From positions 62,001 through 126,000 of the forward strand of contig JAJXYF010000020.1 in NCBI GenBank assembly GCA_021780755.1: a DNA stretch of 64,000 nt, read 5' to 3'. The position numbers were made by a program, and so were the translations under genes. Source of the stretch: Deltaproteobacteria bacterium. Its GTDB lineage: Bacteria > Desulfobacterota > Binatia > Binatales > Binataceae. The notes under the pieces were generated by a model that worked only from the letters and a program-made list of their open reading frames with translations, ran no database searches and was not told the DNA's origin. Positions 52,153 to 61,566 of this stretch are shown here, piece after piece; the first letter of the stretch is position 1, and each line of letters starts with the position of its first letter.

Positions 52153-53427
52153 TCACGCCAAGCTGATTCGATCGGCGCCACCCATGTAGGGTCGCAGCGC
52201 CTCGGGAATCACGATGCTGCCGTCAGCCTGTTGATAATTCTCCATCACCGCGATCAGCGTGCGCGGCAACCCCAGGCCCGAACCGTTGAGCGCGTGCAGG
52301 AATTCGGTTTTGCCGCCTTTTTGCGGACGATAGCGGATATTGGCGCGGCGCATCTGGAAGTCGGTGCAGTTCGAGCACGAGCTGACTTCCAGCCATTCGC
52401 CGAGGCCCGGCGCCCACATCTCGATATCGTAGGTCGCGGCGCTCGCGAAACTGATGTCGGCGGTGCAGAGCTGGACTACTCGAAACGGGATCTCGAGCCG
52501 GCGGCAGATTTCGCACGCGTTCTCGACCAGCGATTGCAGTTCATCGTCGGAGGTCTCGGGCCGCACCAACTTGACCATCTCGACCTTGTCGAATTGGTGA
52601 CCGCGCTTGATGCCGCGGACGTCGCGGCCCGCCGACATCTTCTCGCGGCGAAAACATGGGGTGTACGCCGTCAGGTAGATCGGCAGGCGCCCGGTCTCGA
52701 TAATCTCGTCGCGATACATGCTGGTCAGCGGCAACTCGGCGGTCGGGATAAACCAGTAATCCTCCTCGGCGTCGTGATACATGGTGTCGGCGTTTTTCGG
52801 CAGATGGCCGGTGCTGGTCGCAGTGGCGGTATTCACCATCAGGGGCGGCGCGATTTCGAGATAGCCTTGCTCGCGCGTTTTCAGATCGAGCATGAACGCG
52901 ATCAGCGCACGCTCGAGGCGCGCGCCGAGTCCCGCCAGCACATAGAAGCGCGTGCCGGACAGCTTCACTCCACGCTCGAAGTCGATGATGCCGAGCTTCT
53001 CGCCCAGATCCCAATGAGGCGCCGGCTTGAAGTCGAACTTGCGCGGTTCGCCCTCGCTGCGCACGATTACGTTGTCGGCCTCGCCATTGCCAACCGGCAC
53101 ATAGGGGCGTGGAATATTGCGGATACCGAGCATCAGGTCGTTGAAGCGCAGTTCGATTTCGGCGAGCTGCTGCTCACCGGCCGTAATCTGATCGCCGAGC
53201 GCGCGCATCTCGGCGCGCCGGGACTCGCGCTCCTCCGGCGCCATGCGGCCGAGTTCCTTCGATTCGCGCGTGCGCCGCGCCCGCAACTCGTCGAGTTCAC
53301 GTTGCAGGCGCCGCCGCTCGGCGTCGCATTCGACGACTCGATCGATCTCGGCCGCAGCGACGCCGGCCTTGCCGAGTTCGGTCTTGACGAGAGCGGTCTG
53401 TTCGCGGATGAGTCTGATATCGAGCAT
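52153..53427 (-). CDS. serS: Seryl-tRNA synthetase
   Basis: 424-residue class II synthetase. N-terminal antiparallel coiled-coil (about 30-105) that holds the long variable arm of tRNA-Ser. Class II motifs: FMLDLKTREQGYLEIAPPLM (motif 1), TPCFRREKMSAGRDVRGIKR (motif 2), and LNGSGLGLPRTLIAVMENYQ (motif 3). Complete. Monocistronic. Confidence 0.95.
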   Translation of the reverse strand: MLDIRLIREQTALVKTELGKAGVAAAEIDRVVECDAERRRLQRELDELRARRTRESKELGRMAPEERESRRAEMRALGDQITAGEQQLAEIELRFNDLMLGIRNIPRPYVPVGNGEADNVIVRSEGEPRKFDFKPAPHWDLGEKLGIIDFERGVKLSGTRFYVLAGLGARLERALIAFMLDLKTREQGYLEIAPPLMVNTATATSTGHLPKNADTMYHDAEEDYWFIPTAELPLTSMYRDEIIETGRLPIYLTAYTPCFRREKMSAGRDVRGIKRGHQFDKVEMVKLVRPETSDDELQSLVENACEICRRLEIPFRVVQLCTADISFASAATYDIEMWAPGLGEWLEVSSCSNCTDFQMRRANIRYRPQKGGKTEFLHALNGSGLGLPRTLIAVMENYQQADGSIVIPEALRPYMGGADRISLA

Positions 53428-53623
53428 ATTGCTTCAGAAAGCGTCCTTCATTCCTCAGAATGGATCGCCCAAAAGTCCCAGCGATAGTTTAAGCCGGCGC
53501 GCGCGTCCGAGCGGCGCTATTCTACACGCACGCCCAACCGCGCCGCGACCCCACGGAGAGCAAGGAACCAATCGGGTCTGGGCGGTTTGCGGCGTAGCGC
53601 CGAAGAATACCGCCGCCACTGAA

Positions 53624-54061
53624 TCAGAATGCGTCGCGCAATAGTTCGAGGCGGCAGGCGCGCCCGGCGCCGACTATCGCGACGACGTCGAAACGCGCCG
53701 GACGCTCGGCGGCGTGAACACGCCGCAGGTAGATTGCGGCCGCGCGATGGATTCGCGCGGCCTTGCGCGCATCGACGGCTTCAGCCGGGGCGCCGAACGC
53801 GGCGCTGCTGCGGGTCTTGACCTCGACAAAGACGAAGGTGCCGCGATCGGCCGCCACCAGATCGATCTCGGCGCCGGCAGCGCGAAAATTCCGCTCCAGT
53901 ATGCGATAGCCACAGCGCCGCAGATGGCGCGCGGCGATCTGCTCGCCGCGCCTTCCGAGCGGCAGGCGCCGGCGCCACGGCAACTCCTCGTACCAGCGAT
54001 CGAAGTAGTCGCCGACGCTCACCCACCGGTGTCGTAATCGCGCGGCTAACGTTGCCGCCAT
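53624..54061 (-). CDS. YraN/UPF0102-family endonuclease-like protein
   Basis: 145-residue protein with nuclease-like motif [20 protein letters not shown] (Asp, then Glu-x-Lys), preceded by [20 protein letters not shown], and ending with a conserved basic region. YraN proteins adopt a Holliday-junction-resolvase-like fold; physiological role unclear. Located between serS and a small orphan gene. Confidence 0.85.
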   Translation of the reverse strand: MAATLAARLRHRWVSVGDYFDRWYEELPWRRRLPLGRRGEQIAARHLRRCGYRILERNFRAAGAEIDLVAADRGTFVFVEVKTRSSAAFGAPAEAVDARKAARIHRAAAIYLRRVHAAERPARFDVVAIVGAGRACRLELLRDAF

Positions 54062-54297
54062 CGTCGCCCCTGCCCTCCTCCGGGTCTCATTATATGCACA
54101 GCCGGTAGCGCCACGGGCGAACCCGCGAGCGCGCGTGAAATAGTCCGCGACGGTCCCTTTGACATCCTACCCAGTCGTTGTTATCTGACGATTATGCGCA
54201 ACAGTCCATCAAAGAGACAAATTCTGACAGCCGTTCAGTCTAAAAGATGGATAAAGAAACTCTCAAAAGCGGATATTGACGCGAAAAAGAGGGCATC

Positions 54298-54588
54298 ATG
54301 ATACGACGTTCCCACAGCGACAAGATCGATGGATCCCTGCCCGCAGCGGTTGAATCGACTCCCGCGGTCGCCGAAATGACTCCGATCAAATCCAGCGAGG
54401 TCGCGCGGTCGATGCCCACTAATCGTCACGATCCGATCGGTTGGTTGCTTAAGCGCCTCGGCGTGCTGTTCCTGGTCGCCGTGACGATTGCGCTCGTGCT
54501 CTTGATCGCGCTTCCGCACGGACATGCGACCACGCCACCCCATCAGGGACATGTGCTGCCCAAGGCCCTCTCGCCCGGCAAGCTATGA
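54298..54588 (+). CDS. Small single-helix membrane protein
   Basis: 96 residues: polar N-terminal half, one membrane helix (LLKRLGVLFLVAVTIALVLL) and a short His/Pro-rich tail. I recognise no family. No strong ribosome-binding site; support comes from the helix and the clean spacing to gatC. Confidence 0.42.
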   Translation: MIRRSHSDKIDGSLPAAVESTPAVAEMTPIKSSEVARSMPTNRHDPIGWLLKRLGVLFLVAVTIALVLLIALPHGHATTPPHQGHVLPKALSPGKL

Positions 54589-54774
54589 TCCACAGGCTTG
54601 CGAAAAGGCGTTACAGTCGAATTGCCCGCGTTCTCAGTTTCTCTTTCTCGACTGCGCAAGCTCTCGGGGTCAGTTAATCCCAAGGATCGGATTCTGACGC
54701 GCGAGGCGGCGGTCAAGCGGGAACGGTACGGGAACCTGACATGCCGCGGCGCAGATGTTACGATTCGTCGCATT

Positions 54775-55101
54775 ATGGCCGACCCGAAGACCGCCTCCGC
54801 AAGTGAAACCAGCAAAATCAGTCTCGAACAGGTACGGCACGTCGCCCGCCTGGCGCGGCTCGAACTCGACGCCGACGACGAGCAAAGCCTGCAGGCCAAC
54901 CTGAGCGAAATCCTGACCTATATCGACAAGCTCAATGAACTCGACACCACCAATATCGCACCGACGGCGCAGGTCGGCGAGGCCGGCACGCCGATGCGCG
55001 ACGACGTCGTGACCAACGCCCCGGCGCCCGATGAGATGCTCGCCAACGCGCCCGAGCGCGCGGGGAATTTCTTCAAGGTGCCGAAGATCATCGAAGGGTG
55101 A
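54775..55101 (+). CDS. gatC: Asp/Glu-tRNA amidotransferase subunit C
   Basis: 108-residue small subunit of GatCAB, which converts Glu-tRNA(Gln) and/or Asp-tRNA(Asn). Diagnostic VRHVARLARLELDADDEQSL, YIDKLNELDT and APERAGNFFKVPKIIEG. ATG at 54775 chosen; the open frame to 54598 is not family-like. gatA follows after 100 bp. Confidence 0.93.
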   Translation: MADPKTASASETSKISLEQVRHVARLARLELDADDEQSLQANLSEILTYIDKLNELDTTNIAPTAQVGEAGTPMRDDVVTNAPAPDEMLANAPERAGNFFKVPKIIEG

Positions 55102-55201
55102 TTGCGCCGCACGCTTATATCCACGAATCGACCCATGGCATTCTGAGCGCCGTGAAGATCGCGAAAATGCGATGGGCGCGTAAAGGTTTGATCCAACCAC
55201 A

Positions 55202-56659
55202 ATGACGGAACTGAACCGCCTGACTATCACCGAAGCGCGCGACCTGCTGCGCAAGCGCGAAATCTCGGCGCGGGAGCTGACCCGCGCATGCCTCGAACAG
55301 ATCAAGCTGGTCGATCCCAAGCTCAACGCCTTTATCACGGTGTGCGCGCGCGAGGCGCACGAGCAGGCGGACGCCGCCGACGCGCGGCTGGCGGCGGGCG
55401 ACGCGCCGGCGCTGTGCGGAATCCCGCTCGCGATCAAGGACATCTATGCGACGCGCGGGGTGCGCACGACCTGTGCCTCGAGGATCCTGGAGAACTTCGT
55501 GCCGCCGTACGACGCGACCGTGATCGCGAAGCTGCGCGCCAACGGCGCCGTGTTCGTCGGCAAGGCCAACATGGACGAGTTCGCGATGGGCTCGTCCACC
55601 GAGAACTCGGCGTTCGGGCCGACTCGCAACCCACATAACGTGGAGCGCGTCGCCGGCGGATCGTCGGGCGGCTCGGCGGCAGCGGTCGCCGCTGACGAAT
55701 GCCTGGGGTCGCTCGGCACCGACACCGGCGGCTCGATCCGCGAGCCGGCGTCGTTTTGCGGCGTGGTCGGAATCAAGCCGACCTACAGCCGGGTCAGCCG
55801 CTACGGAGTGATCGCTTACGCATCGTCGCTCGATCAGGTCGGCCCGTTCGCCAAGACCGTGCGCGACGCCGCGATTATCCTGCGCGATCTGGCGGGCGCC
55901 GATCCGCGCGATTCGACCTGCTCGGCGCGCCCGGTGCCGGATTACGAAGCCGCGCTGACCGGCGACGTCAAGGGTCTGCGCGTCGGCGTGCCGAAGGAGT
56001 TCTTCGTCAGCGGAATTGAGCCCGAGGTCGAACAGGCGGTGCGCGCGGCGCTGAAGTCGTACGAGGCGATGGGCGCGCGGATGGTCGAGATTTCGCTGCC
56101 GCATACTTCATACGCGGTGGCGGCCTACTATATCGTGGCGACGGCGGAGGCGAGCGCGAACCTCGCGCGCTACGACGGTATCCGCTACGGCCTGCGCGTG
56201 GACGGCGACAACAATATCGAGCTTTACAATCGCACGCGCGCGCGCGGCTTTGGCGCCGAGGTCAAGCGGCGCATCATGCTCGGCAGCTTCGTGCTCTCGG
56301 CCGGTTACTACGACGCTTACTATCTGAAGGGGCAGAAGGTGCGCACGCTGATTCGGCGCGACTTCGAACGGGCCTTCGAGAGCTGCGACATAATCGCCAC
56401 GCCGGTCGCGCCGACCACGGCGTTTGCGCTCGGCGAGAAGGTCTCCGACCCGCTTCAGATGTACCTGTCGGACATCTTCACGATCTCGGTCAATCTGGCG
56501 GGGCTGCCGGGTATCTCGGTGCCGTGCGGCTTCGACCCGCAAGGCCTGCCGATCGGCTTGCAACTGATCGGACCGCCGTTCGGCGAGGAGGCGATTTTGC
56601 GGGCGGGCGACGCCTTCGAGCGCACCGGCGCGGTCAAGCGTCGCGCGGCGATCCTGTGA
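55202..56659 (+). CDS. gatA: Asp/Glu-tRNA amidotransferase subunit A
   Basis: 485-residue amidase that releases ammonia from glutamine for GatB. Catalytic Lys in [13 protein letters not shown], Ser-cisSer-Lys triad completed in [17 protein letters not shown] and [16 protein letters not shown]. Complete. Ends 773 bp before gatB, an unusual gap. Confidence 0.95.
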   Translation: MTELNRLTITEARDLLRKREISARELTRACLEQIKLVDPKLNAFITVCAREAHEQADAADARLAAGDAPALCGIPLAIKDIYATRGVRTTCASRILENFVPPYDATVIAKLRANGAVFVGKANMDEFAMGSSTENSAFGPTRNPHNVERVAGGSSGGSAAAVAADECLGSLGTDTGGSIREPASFCGVVGIKPTYSRVSRYGVIAYASSLDQVGPFAKTVRDAAIILRDLAGADPRDSTCSARPVPDYEAALTGDVKGLRVGVPKEFFVSGIEPEVEQAVRAALKSYEAMGARMVEISLPHTSYAVAAYYIVATAEASANLARYDGIRYGLRVDGDNNIELYNRTRARGFGAEVKRRIMLGSFVLSAGYYDAYYLKGQKVRTLIRRDFERAFESCDIIATPVAPTTAFALGEKVSDPLQMYLSDIFTISVNLAGLPGISVPCGFDPQGLPIGLQLIGPPFGEEAILRAGDAFERTGAVKRRAAIL

Positions 56660-56969
56660 GTACGCGCTGGCACCCAGCCCGAACGTCGCGGCGACGGCCC
56701 TGCCTGCCGTGAGGAATCCGGAAGTACTCGCACGCCAGTTCTCTAAAAACGAGGTCACACGCGAGGGATTGAGATTGAAATCCCATTGATCAGTGCGGCG
56801 TCAATGCCCGCATCCTTCAGCGGGAGGTTTCCGGCCTTCGCGAGGAGAAGTCGAGATCGCCGGCCTGGTTACCCCGCGCGCATCGGAATTTCGCACACCT
56901 CCCAAATGGAGTACACTGCTACGTTGTGGCTTCTTCGCCTCACCGAACTCAGAGGCCGCCCCTGGATTT

Positions 56970-56988
56970 GAAACCTTCCAAAGGTTTC
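56970..56988. repeat. GAAACCTT palindrome, copy 2
   Basis: GAAACCTT-CCA-AAGGTTTC, 8-bp arms and 3-nt loop; arms identical to the copy at 23329-23347, 33.6 kb away. Confidence 0.7.
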
Positions 56989-57270
56989 AGGGCTCTTGAA
57001 ACCCATGATTCCCCGCTCCTCAACCACTTCCTTAAGGTCGTCGCAAAAGTCGCCGCAAAAACGGCGATTTCACCGCTCGCAAATTCCGAAATTCCGCCCC
57101 TGGGCGAGCCTTGAACCACTCAGACGCCCCATACAGAGGGAATTTCCAAAAACATTTTGTTACAATACGAACTCCTCTAAACGCCTCTACAACCGCGATG
57201 GCACGTAAACCCACGCAGGAGCACTCAGGAGTGGAAACAAGCAGGGGGAAACGATAAATCGAGAGCAGCG

Positions 57271-57307
57271 AGATCCTTCGACTCCGGCAGCCTCCGCTCA
57301 GGATGAC
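57271..57307 (-). repeat. GTCATCCTGAG-type intergenic repeat
   Basis: Reverse strand begins GTCATCCTGAGCGGAG and ends GTCGAAGGATCT, matching the intergenic family also seen at 36771. Confidence 0.6.
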
Positions 57308-57432
57308 TGAAGGGGAAGGCAGGGACAGGCCGCGCGGGGCGCGGGATTGCGGCGAAGATGTCTCGCGCGGGGCGATTGCGGTAAAATCATCTGAACAGTC
57401 AGATCGCGGTAACATGCAGGGGTAATTGAGGG

Positions 57433-58881
57433 ATGGCGGCCGAAGGATACGAAGCGGTAATCGGACTCGAAGTTCACACTCATCTGCTGACCAACTCGAA
57501 GCTGTTCTGCGGCTGCTCGAACGGCTTCGGCGCGGGGCCCAACGAGAACGTGTGCCCGGTGTGCATGGGGATGCCCGGCGTGCTGCCGGTGCTCAACCGC
57601 CATGCCGTGGAGTTGGCGATTCGCGCGGGCCTCGCGGCCCATTGCGAGATCGCGCACGAATCGATCTTCGCGCGTAAGAGCTATTTCTATCCCGATCTGC
57701 CCAAGGGCTATCAGATCAGCCAGTACGAATCGCCGCTGTGCAAGGGCGGCTATATCGACCTGCCCGGAATGAGCGACACCAACGGGCCGCGCCGCGTGCG
57801 GCTGGTGCGGATCCATATGGAGGAGGACGCCGGTAAGAATATCCATGAAGCGGGCTTGAGCCTGGTCGATTTCAACCGCTCGTCGGTGCCGCTGGTCGAA
57901 ATCGTGAGCGAGCCCGACATTCGATCGGCGGCGGAGGCCAGTGCCTACCTGCGCGAGTTGCGCAGCATGCTGCGCTTTATCGACGCGTCGGATGCGAAGA
58001 TGGAGGAAGGCGGCCTGCGCTGCGACGTCAATATCTCGGTGCGGCCGAAGGGAGCCACGGAATACGGGACCAAGACCGAAATCAAGAACCTGAACTCGTT
58101 TCGCTTCGTGGAGAAAGCGATCGAGTACGAGGTCGCGCGGCAGATCCAGACGCTGGAGGCGGGCGGACGAATCGCGCAGGAGACCCATCTATGGGACCCG
58201 GTGCGCGAGGAGACGCGGCCGATGCGGTCGAAGGAGTTCGCCAACGACTACCGCTACTTCCCCGAGCCCGACCTGCCGCCGTTGCGCGTGACTGGTGAAT
58301 GGATCGAGGAGATCAAGGCCTCGATGCCGGAATTGCCGGCGGAAAAGCGCGCGCGCCTGGTGCGCGAGGTCGGGCTGACGGAATACGAAGCGGCGGTACT
58401 GACGGAAGATCGCGAGGTCGCGAACTACTTCGAGACCATGATCGCCGCCGGACTCAAGAATGCGAAGACGGCCGCCAACTGGGTAATGACCGAAGTGCTG
58501 CGCGTGGTCAACGAAAGCGGGCGTCCGATCGGCGAGGCCGCGCCGCCCGCGGCGGAATCGGGCGCGCTGCTGAAGCTGGTCGAGCAGGCGACGGTGAGCC
58601 TGAACGCCGCCAAAACCGCGTTCGCCGCGATGTGCAAATCGGGCAAAGGCGCCTCCGCGACCGTCAGCGAACTGGGCCTCGTGCAGGTGAGCGACGAGGG
58701 CGCGATCGCGGCAGCCTGCGACAAGGTGCTCGCGGCGGAACCGGACAAGGTGGCCGAATACCGCGCGGGCCGCGACAAGCTGTTCGGATTCTTCGTCGGG
58801 CAGGTGATGAAGGCGATGGGCGGCAAGGGCAATCCGAAGGTCCTCAACGAGATCCTGAAGGCGAAGCTGGCGAGCGGATGA
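57433..58881 (+). CDS. gatB: Asp/Glu-tRNA amidotransferase subunit B
   Basis: 482-residue kinase/transamidase subunit of GatCAB. GLEVHTHLLTNSKLFCGC near the start, a Cys pair region CPVCMGMPGVLPV, and YFYPDLPKGYQISQYESP; the C-terminal tRNA-binding YqeY-like tail is complete (KGNPKVLNEILKAKLASG). Cytoplasmic. Separated from gatA by the repeat-bearing spacer. Confidence 0.95.
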   Translation: MAAEGYEAVIGLEVHTHLLTNSKLFCGCSNGFGAGPNENVCPVCMGMPGVLPVLNRHAVELAIRAGLAAHCEIAHESIFARKSYFYPDLPKGYQISQYESPLCKGGYIDLPGMSDTNGPRRVRLVRIHMEEDAGKNIHEAGLSLVDFNRSSVPLVEIVSEPDIRSAAEASAYLRELRSMLRFIDASDAKMEEGGLRCDVNISVRPKGATEYGTKTEIKNLNSFRFVEKAIEYEVARQIQTLEAGGRIAQETHLWDPVREETRPMRSKEFANDYRYFPEPDLPPLRVTGEWIEEIKASMPELPAEKRARLVREVGLTEYEAAVLTEDREVANYFETMIAAGLKNAKTAANWVMTEVLRVVNESGRPIGEAAPPAAESGALLKLVEQATVSLNAAKTAFAAMCKSGKGASATVSELGLVQVSDEGAIAAACDKVLAAEPDKVAEYRAGRDKLFGFFVGQVMKAMGGKGNPKVLNEILKAKLASG

Positions 58882-59052
58882 AGGCGTGGTCGAGGAACAC
58901 CGAACCGTAAGCTTCCGAAAAACTGAAACCTCGCGCGTGCATAGAGACCCACGCAGGCGCGATCAGATCGAGCGCGCGTGCACACGGCTGAAATCACCAA
59001 AAGCGAAATCGATTGCGGAAGTAGCGCTAATTTTGCATATTCATAATTAGCC

Positions 59053-60198
59053 GTGTCGATATTCGCGACCAACTCCGCAAGGGGACCCGGGGTTTGCGCG
59101 TCTCTGTACGGGCGCATGCCCGTGGCAGCGATTTCGCTACTCATAATACTTACCGCGAACCCCGCAATCGCAATCGCCAAGCCGCCGGATATTCCGACCG
59201 ATGTGCGGGCGACGACCGCGGATGAGGGCGCGCCGGCGCCGGCGGAGGTCAGCGGTCCGACGGCGGTCGTCAAGATGAGCGACGACATGCCGATGTATCA
59301 GCCCGACAGCATCATAATTCGCGCGGGGCAAACGGTTGAGTGGGTCAACGCGGGCTCGGTCAGCCATTCGGTGGTGGACGATCCCGCCAAGGCCGACAAG
59401 CCCGATGACGTTGCGCTGCCGGCGGGGGCGAAGACCTTTGCATCGGGCAACGTGATGCCGGGGGCGAAATACCGCTACACGTTTCTGACGCCGGGCACCT
59501 ATCGCTACTTTTGCATGTCGCACGAGATCGACTCGATGATCGGTGAAGTGATCGTGCAGCCGCCGACGCCCGAAGAGGCCGCGCGGATGGCGTCGCAACT
59601 GCATGCTCAGCCGTGGCGCATGAACGAACATCCCGAGCGCGACGTGTCGGTGGCGGGCGCAATCACGAATCCGCCCGAAACGCCATCACCCGTGCGGGCC
59701 ACAATTGCCGCGAGAGCTAAAACCGCCATGCGAGCGACAACCTCCGCGCGAACCACGTCCACTGACGACATACCGCCGAGCCCGAGCGAAGTTAGCGGCC
59801 CCACCGCGATCGTTCGCATGACCGATGAGGCGCCGATCTACTGGCCGAATAGCGTAGTGATTAGGGCCGGACAGACGGTTGAATGGCGCAATGCGGGCGC
59901 GGTCAGCCATTCGGTGGTGGACGATCCCGCCAAGGCCAACAAGCCCGAGGACGTCGCGCTGCCGCCGGGGGCGAAGTCGTTCGCGTCGGGCAACGTGATG
60001 CCGGGGGGCAGATACCGCCACACTTTCCTGACGCCGGGCACCTACCACTACTTTGGCTTATCGCACGAAGCCGGCTCGATAATCGGAGAAGTCGTGGTCG
60101 AGCCGCCGACACCGGAAGAAGCGGCGCGTCTGGCCTCGCAACTTCACGCGCAACCGTGGCGCATGAACGAGCATCCCGAAGGCGACGGCGATCGCTAA
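59053..60198 (+). CDS. Exported tandem cupredoxin; second domain lacks copper ligands
   Basis: 381 residues: signal peptide core PVAAISLLIILTANPAIAIA, then two near-identical plastocyanin/azurin-like domains (about 68-177 and 247-357). Domain 1 has the type I copper set: His in SHSVVDD and Cys/His/Met in FCMSHEIDSM. Domain 2 reads FGLSHEAGSI at the same spot, so Cys became Gly and Met became Ile; only the two His remain. Both domains end with EAAR(M/L)ASQLHAQPWRMNEHPE. GTG start at 59053 gives an Arg-bearing n-region; ATG at 59116 is an alternative. Periplasmic electron transfer or copper handling is likely for domain 1. Confidence 0.85.
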   Translation: MSIFATNSARGPGVCASLYGRMPVAAISLLIILTANPAIAIAKPPDIPTDVRATTADEGAPAPAEVSGPTAVVKMSDDMPMYQPDSIIIRAGQTVEWVNAGSVSHSVVDDPAKADKPDDVALPAGAKTFASGNVMPGAKYRYTFLTPGTYRYFCMSHEIDSMIGEVIVQPPTPEEAARMASQLHAQPWRMNEHPERDVSVAGAITNPPETPSPVRATIAARAKTAMRATTSARTTSTDDIPPSPSEVSGPTAIVRMTDEAPIYWPNSVVIRAGQTVEWRNAGAVSHSVVDDPAKANKPEDVALPPGAKSFASGNVMPGGRYRHTFLTPGTYHYFGLSHEAGSIIGEVVVEPPTPEEAARLASQLHAQPWRMNEHPEGDGDR

Positions 60199-60238
60199 CT
60201 CGGCAGAGGACCTGACCTCTCTCCTCTGATCAGAGATG

Positions 60239-60283
60239 GAAAAAAGGGCCGCGCATCCGTCGAGGATGCGTGGCCCCTTTTAA
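60239..60283. terminator. Intrinsic terminator, possibly bidirectional
   Basis: Stem AAAAAGGGCCGCGCATCC/GGATGCGTGGCCCCTTTT (16 of 18 paired) with A/T runs on both sides, lying between the convergent cupredoxin and acyl-CoA dehydrogenase genes. Confidence 0.8.
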
Positions 60284-60307
60284 TCCGATAGTGCGCTCGC
60301 GGAGAGG

Positions 60308-61501
60308 CTAGCCTTTGGGGAGGCCGAGTTGACGCTCGCCGAGGATGTTGCGCTGAATCTCACTGGTGCCGCCCGCAATAGTATATTGGCGCGAACTGAG
60401 TAATCGGTTCTGCCAGCGTGGCGCGTCGGGCACGAGTTCGGTGGGCTCGCCGAGGATCGCGTAGCTGCCTAACAGTTCACTGGCGAAGCGCGCGATGCGC
60501 ACGCCGAGTTCCGAGCCGACCAGCTTGAGCGTGGAGCCTTCGGGGCCGGGCGGGAGTCCCTTGAGCAGCCGCGTGAGCGAACGCAGGCGAGTGTATTTCG
60601 CCGCCTCGCAATCGAGCATGAACTGCGCGAGTTCCTGGCGGACCCATTCGTGATCCCACGCGGGGCGGCCGTCGATCTTGATCACGCGCGCCAGTTCCGC
60701 GAGGCGCCGGACCTGCGCCGAATGTCCGCCGCCGCCGGCCATACCGCGCTCGAAGGCGAGCGTAGTCATGGTAACCTTCCAGCCCTCGTTGAGCGGACCG
60801 ACGAGGTTCTCCTTCGGGATCTGCACATTGTCGAAGAAGACTTCGTTGAAATGATGGTGCCCGTTCATCACGACCAGCGGCCGGACCTCGACGCCCGCGC
60901 TCTTCATATCGTCGATGATCAAGTAGCTAATGCCCTTGTGCTTGGGCGCGTCGGGATCGGTGCGCGCGAGCAGGAACATCTTGTCGGCGTACTGCGCGCC
61001 GGAGGTCCAGACTTTCTGGCCGTTGATGATGAAGTAGTCGCCCTTGAGTTCGGCGCGGGTCTGCAGGCCGGCGAGATCGGAACCGGCACCGGGCTCGGAG
61101 TAGCCCTGGCACCAGACGTCGTCGGCGGGCAGGATGCGCGGCAGGTATTTGGTCTTCTGCTCGGGCGTGCCCCATTGCATCAGGGTGGGCCCGAACAGCC
61201 CGACGCCGGAGTAGCCCGGCAACACGGGAGCGCGCGCCTTGAAGTACTCCTCGTCAAAGATGACCTGCTCCATCAGATGGGCCTGTCGGCCGCCGTATTC
61301 CTTCGGCCATGACAGCCCGACCCATCCCGCGGCGGCGAGTTTGTGCTGCCATGCGCGGCGCTTCTCGAAGACCTCGCGGTTGGGCGCGATGCGCTCGTCC
61401 ATCGGATCGTCGATACATAGATCGGGCGGCAGGTTCCGCTCGAGCCAGGTCCGCACCCGCATGCGGAAGGCCTCCTGCTCGGGCGTGTATTCAAAATCCA
61501 T
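60308..61501 (-). CDS. Acyl-CoA dehydrogenase (FadE-type)
   Basis: 397-residue flavoenzyme. N-terminal DFEYTPEQEAFRMRVRTWLE, FAD motif GYSEPGAGSDLAGLQTRA, C-terminal YTIAGGTSEIQRNILGERQL. The usual catalytic Glu in YEGTS is Gly here (AGGTS), as in many bacterial FadE paralogs where a Glu elsewhere may serve. Probably works with the amidohydrolase and alcohol dehydrogenase genes that lie upstream on the same strand. Confidence 0.9.
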   Translation of the reverse strand: MDFEYTPEQEAFRMRVRTWLERNLPPDLCIDDPMDERIAPNREVFEKRRAWQHKLAAAGWVGLSWPKEYGGRQAHLMEQVIFDEEYFKARAPVLPGYSGVGLFGPTLMQWGTPEQKTKYLPRILPADDVWCQGYSEPGAGSDLAGLQTRAELKGDYFIINGQKVWTSGAQYADKMFLLARTDPDAPKHKGISYLIIDDMKSAGVEVRPLVVMNGHHHFNEVFFDNVQIPKENLVGPLNEGWKVTMTTLAFERGMAGGGGHSAQVRRLAELARVIKIDGRPAWDHEWVRQELAQFMLDCEAAKYTRLRSLTRLLKGLPPGPEGSTLKLVGSELGVRIARFASELLGSYAILGEPTELVPDAPRWQNRLLSSRQYTIAGGTSEIQRNILGERQLGLPKG

Positions 61502-61566
61502 CGATAATGCGCTCCGTCTAGTGTGTGGCTCCGCTCGGGCCCCTGCCGATTAGTCAGTCGCGAACC

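Larger units (their letters stand above)
56660..57432. other. Long gatA-gatB spacer with repeats (773 bp)
   Basis: No coding sequence convinces: open frames at 56926-57114 and 56996-57208 lack recognisable motifs. It is AT-richer than flanking genes (57080-57260 especially) and holds the palindrome at 56970 and the repeat at 57271. The gatB promoter, if separate, lies here. Confidence 0.6.

Noticed and set aside
52231..53487. 418-residue open frame antisense to serS
   Set aside because: serS is complete and conserved; the antisense frame shows only skewed composition.
56926..57208. Small open frames in the gatA-gatB spacer
   Set aside because: Overlapping, no ribosome-binding site and no recognisable domain.
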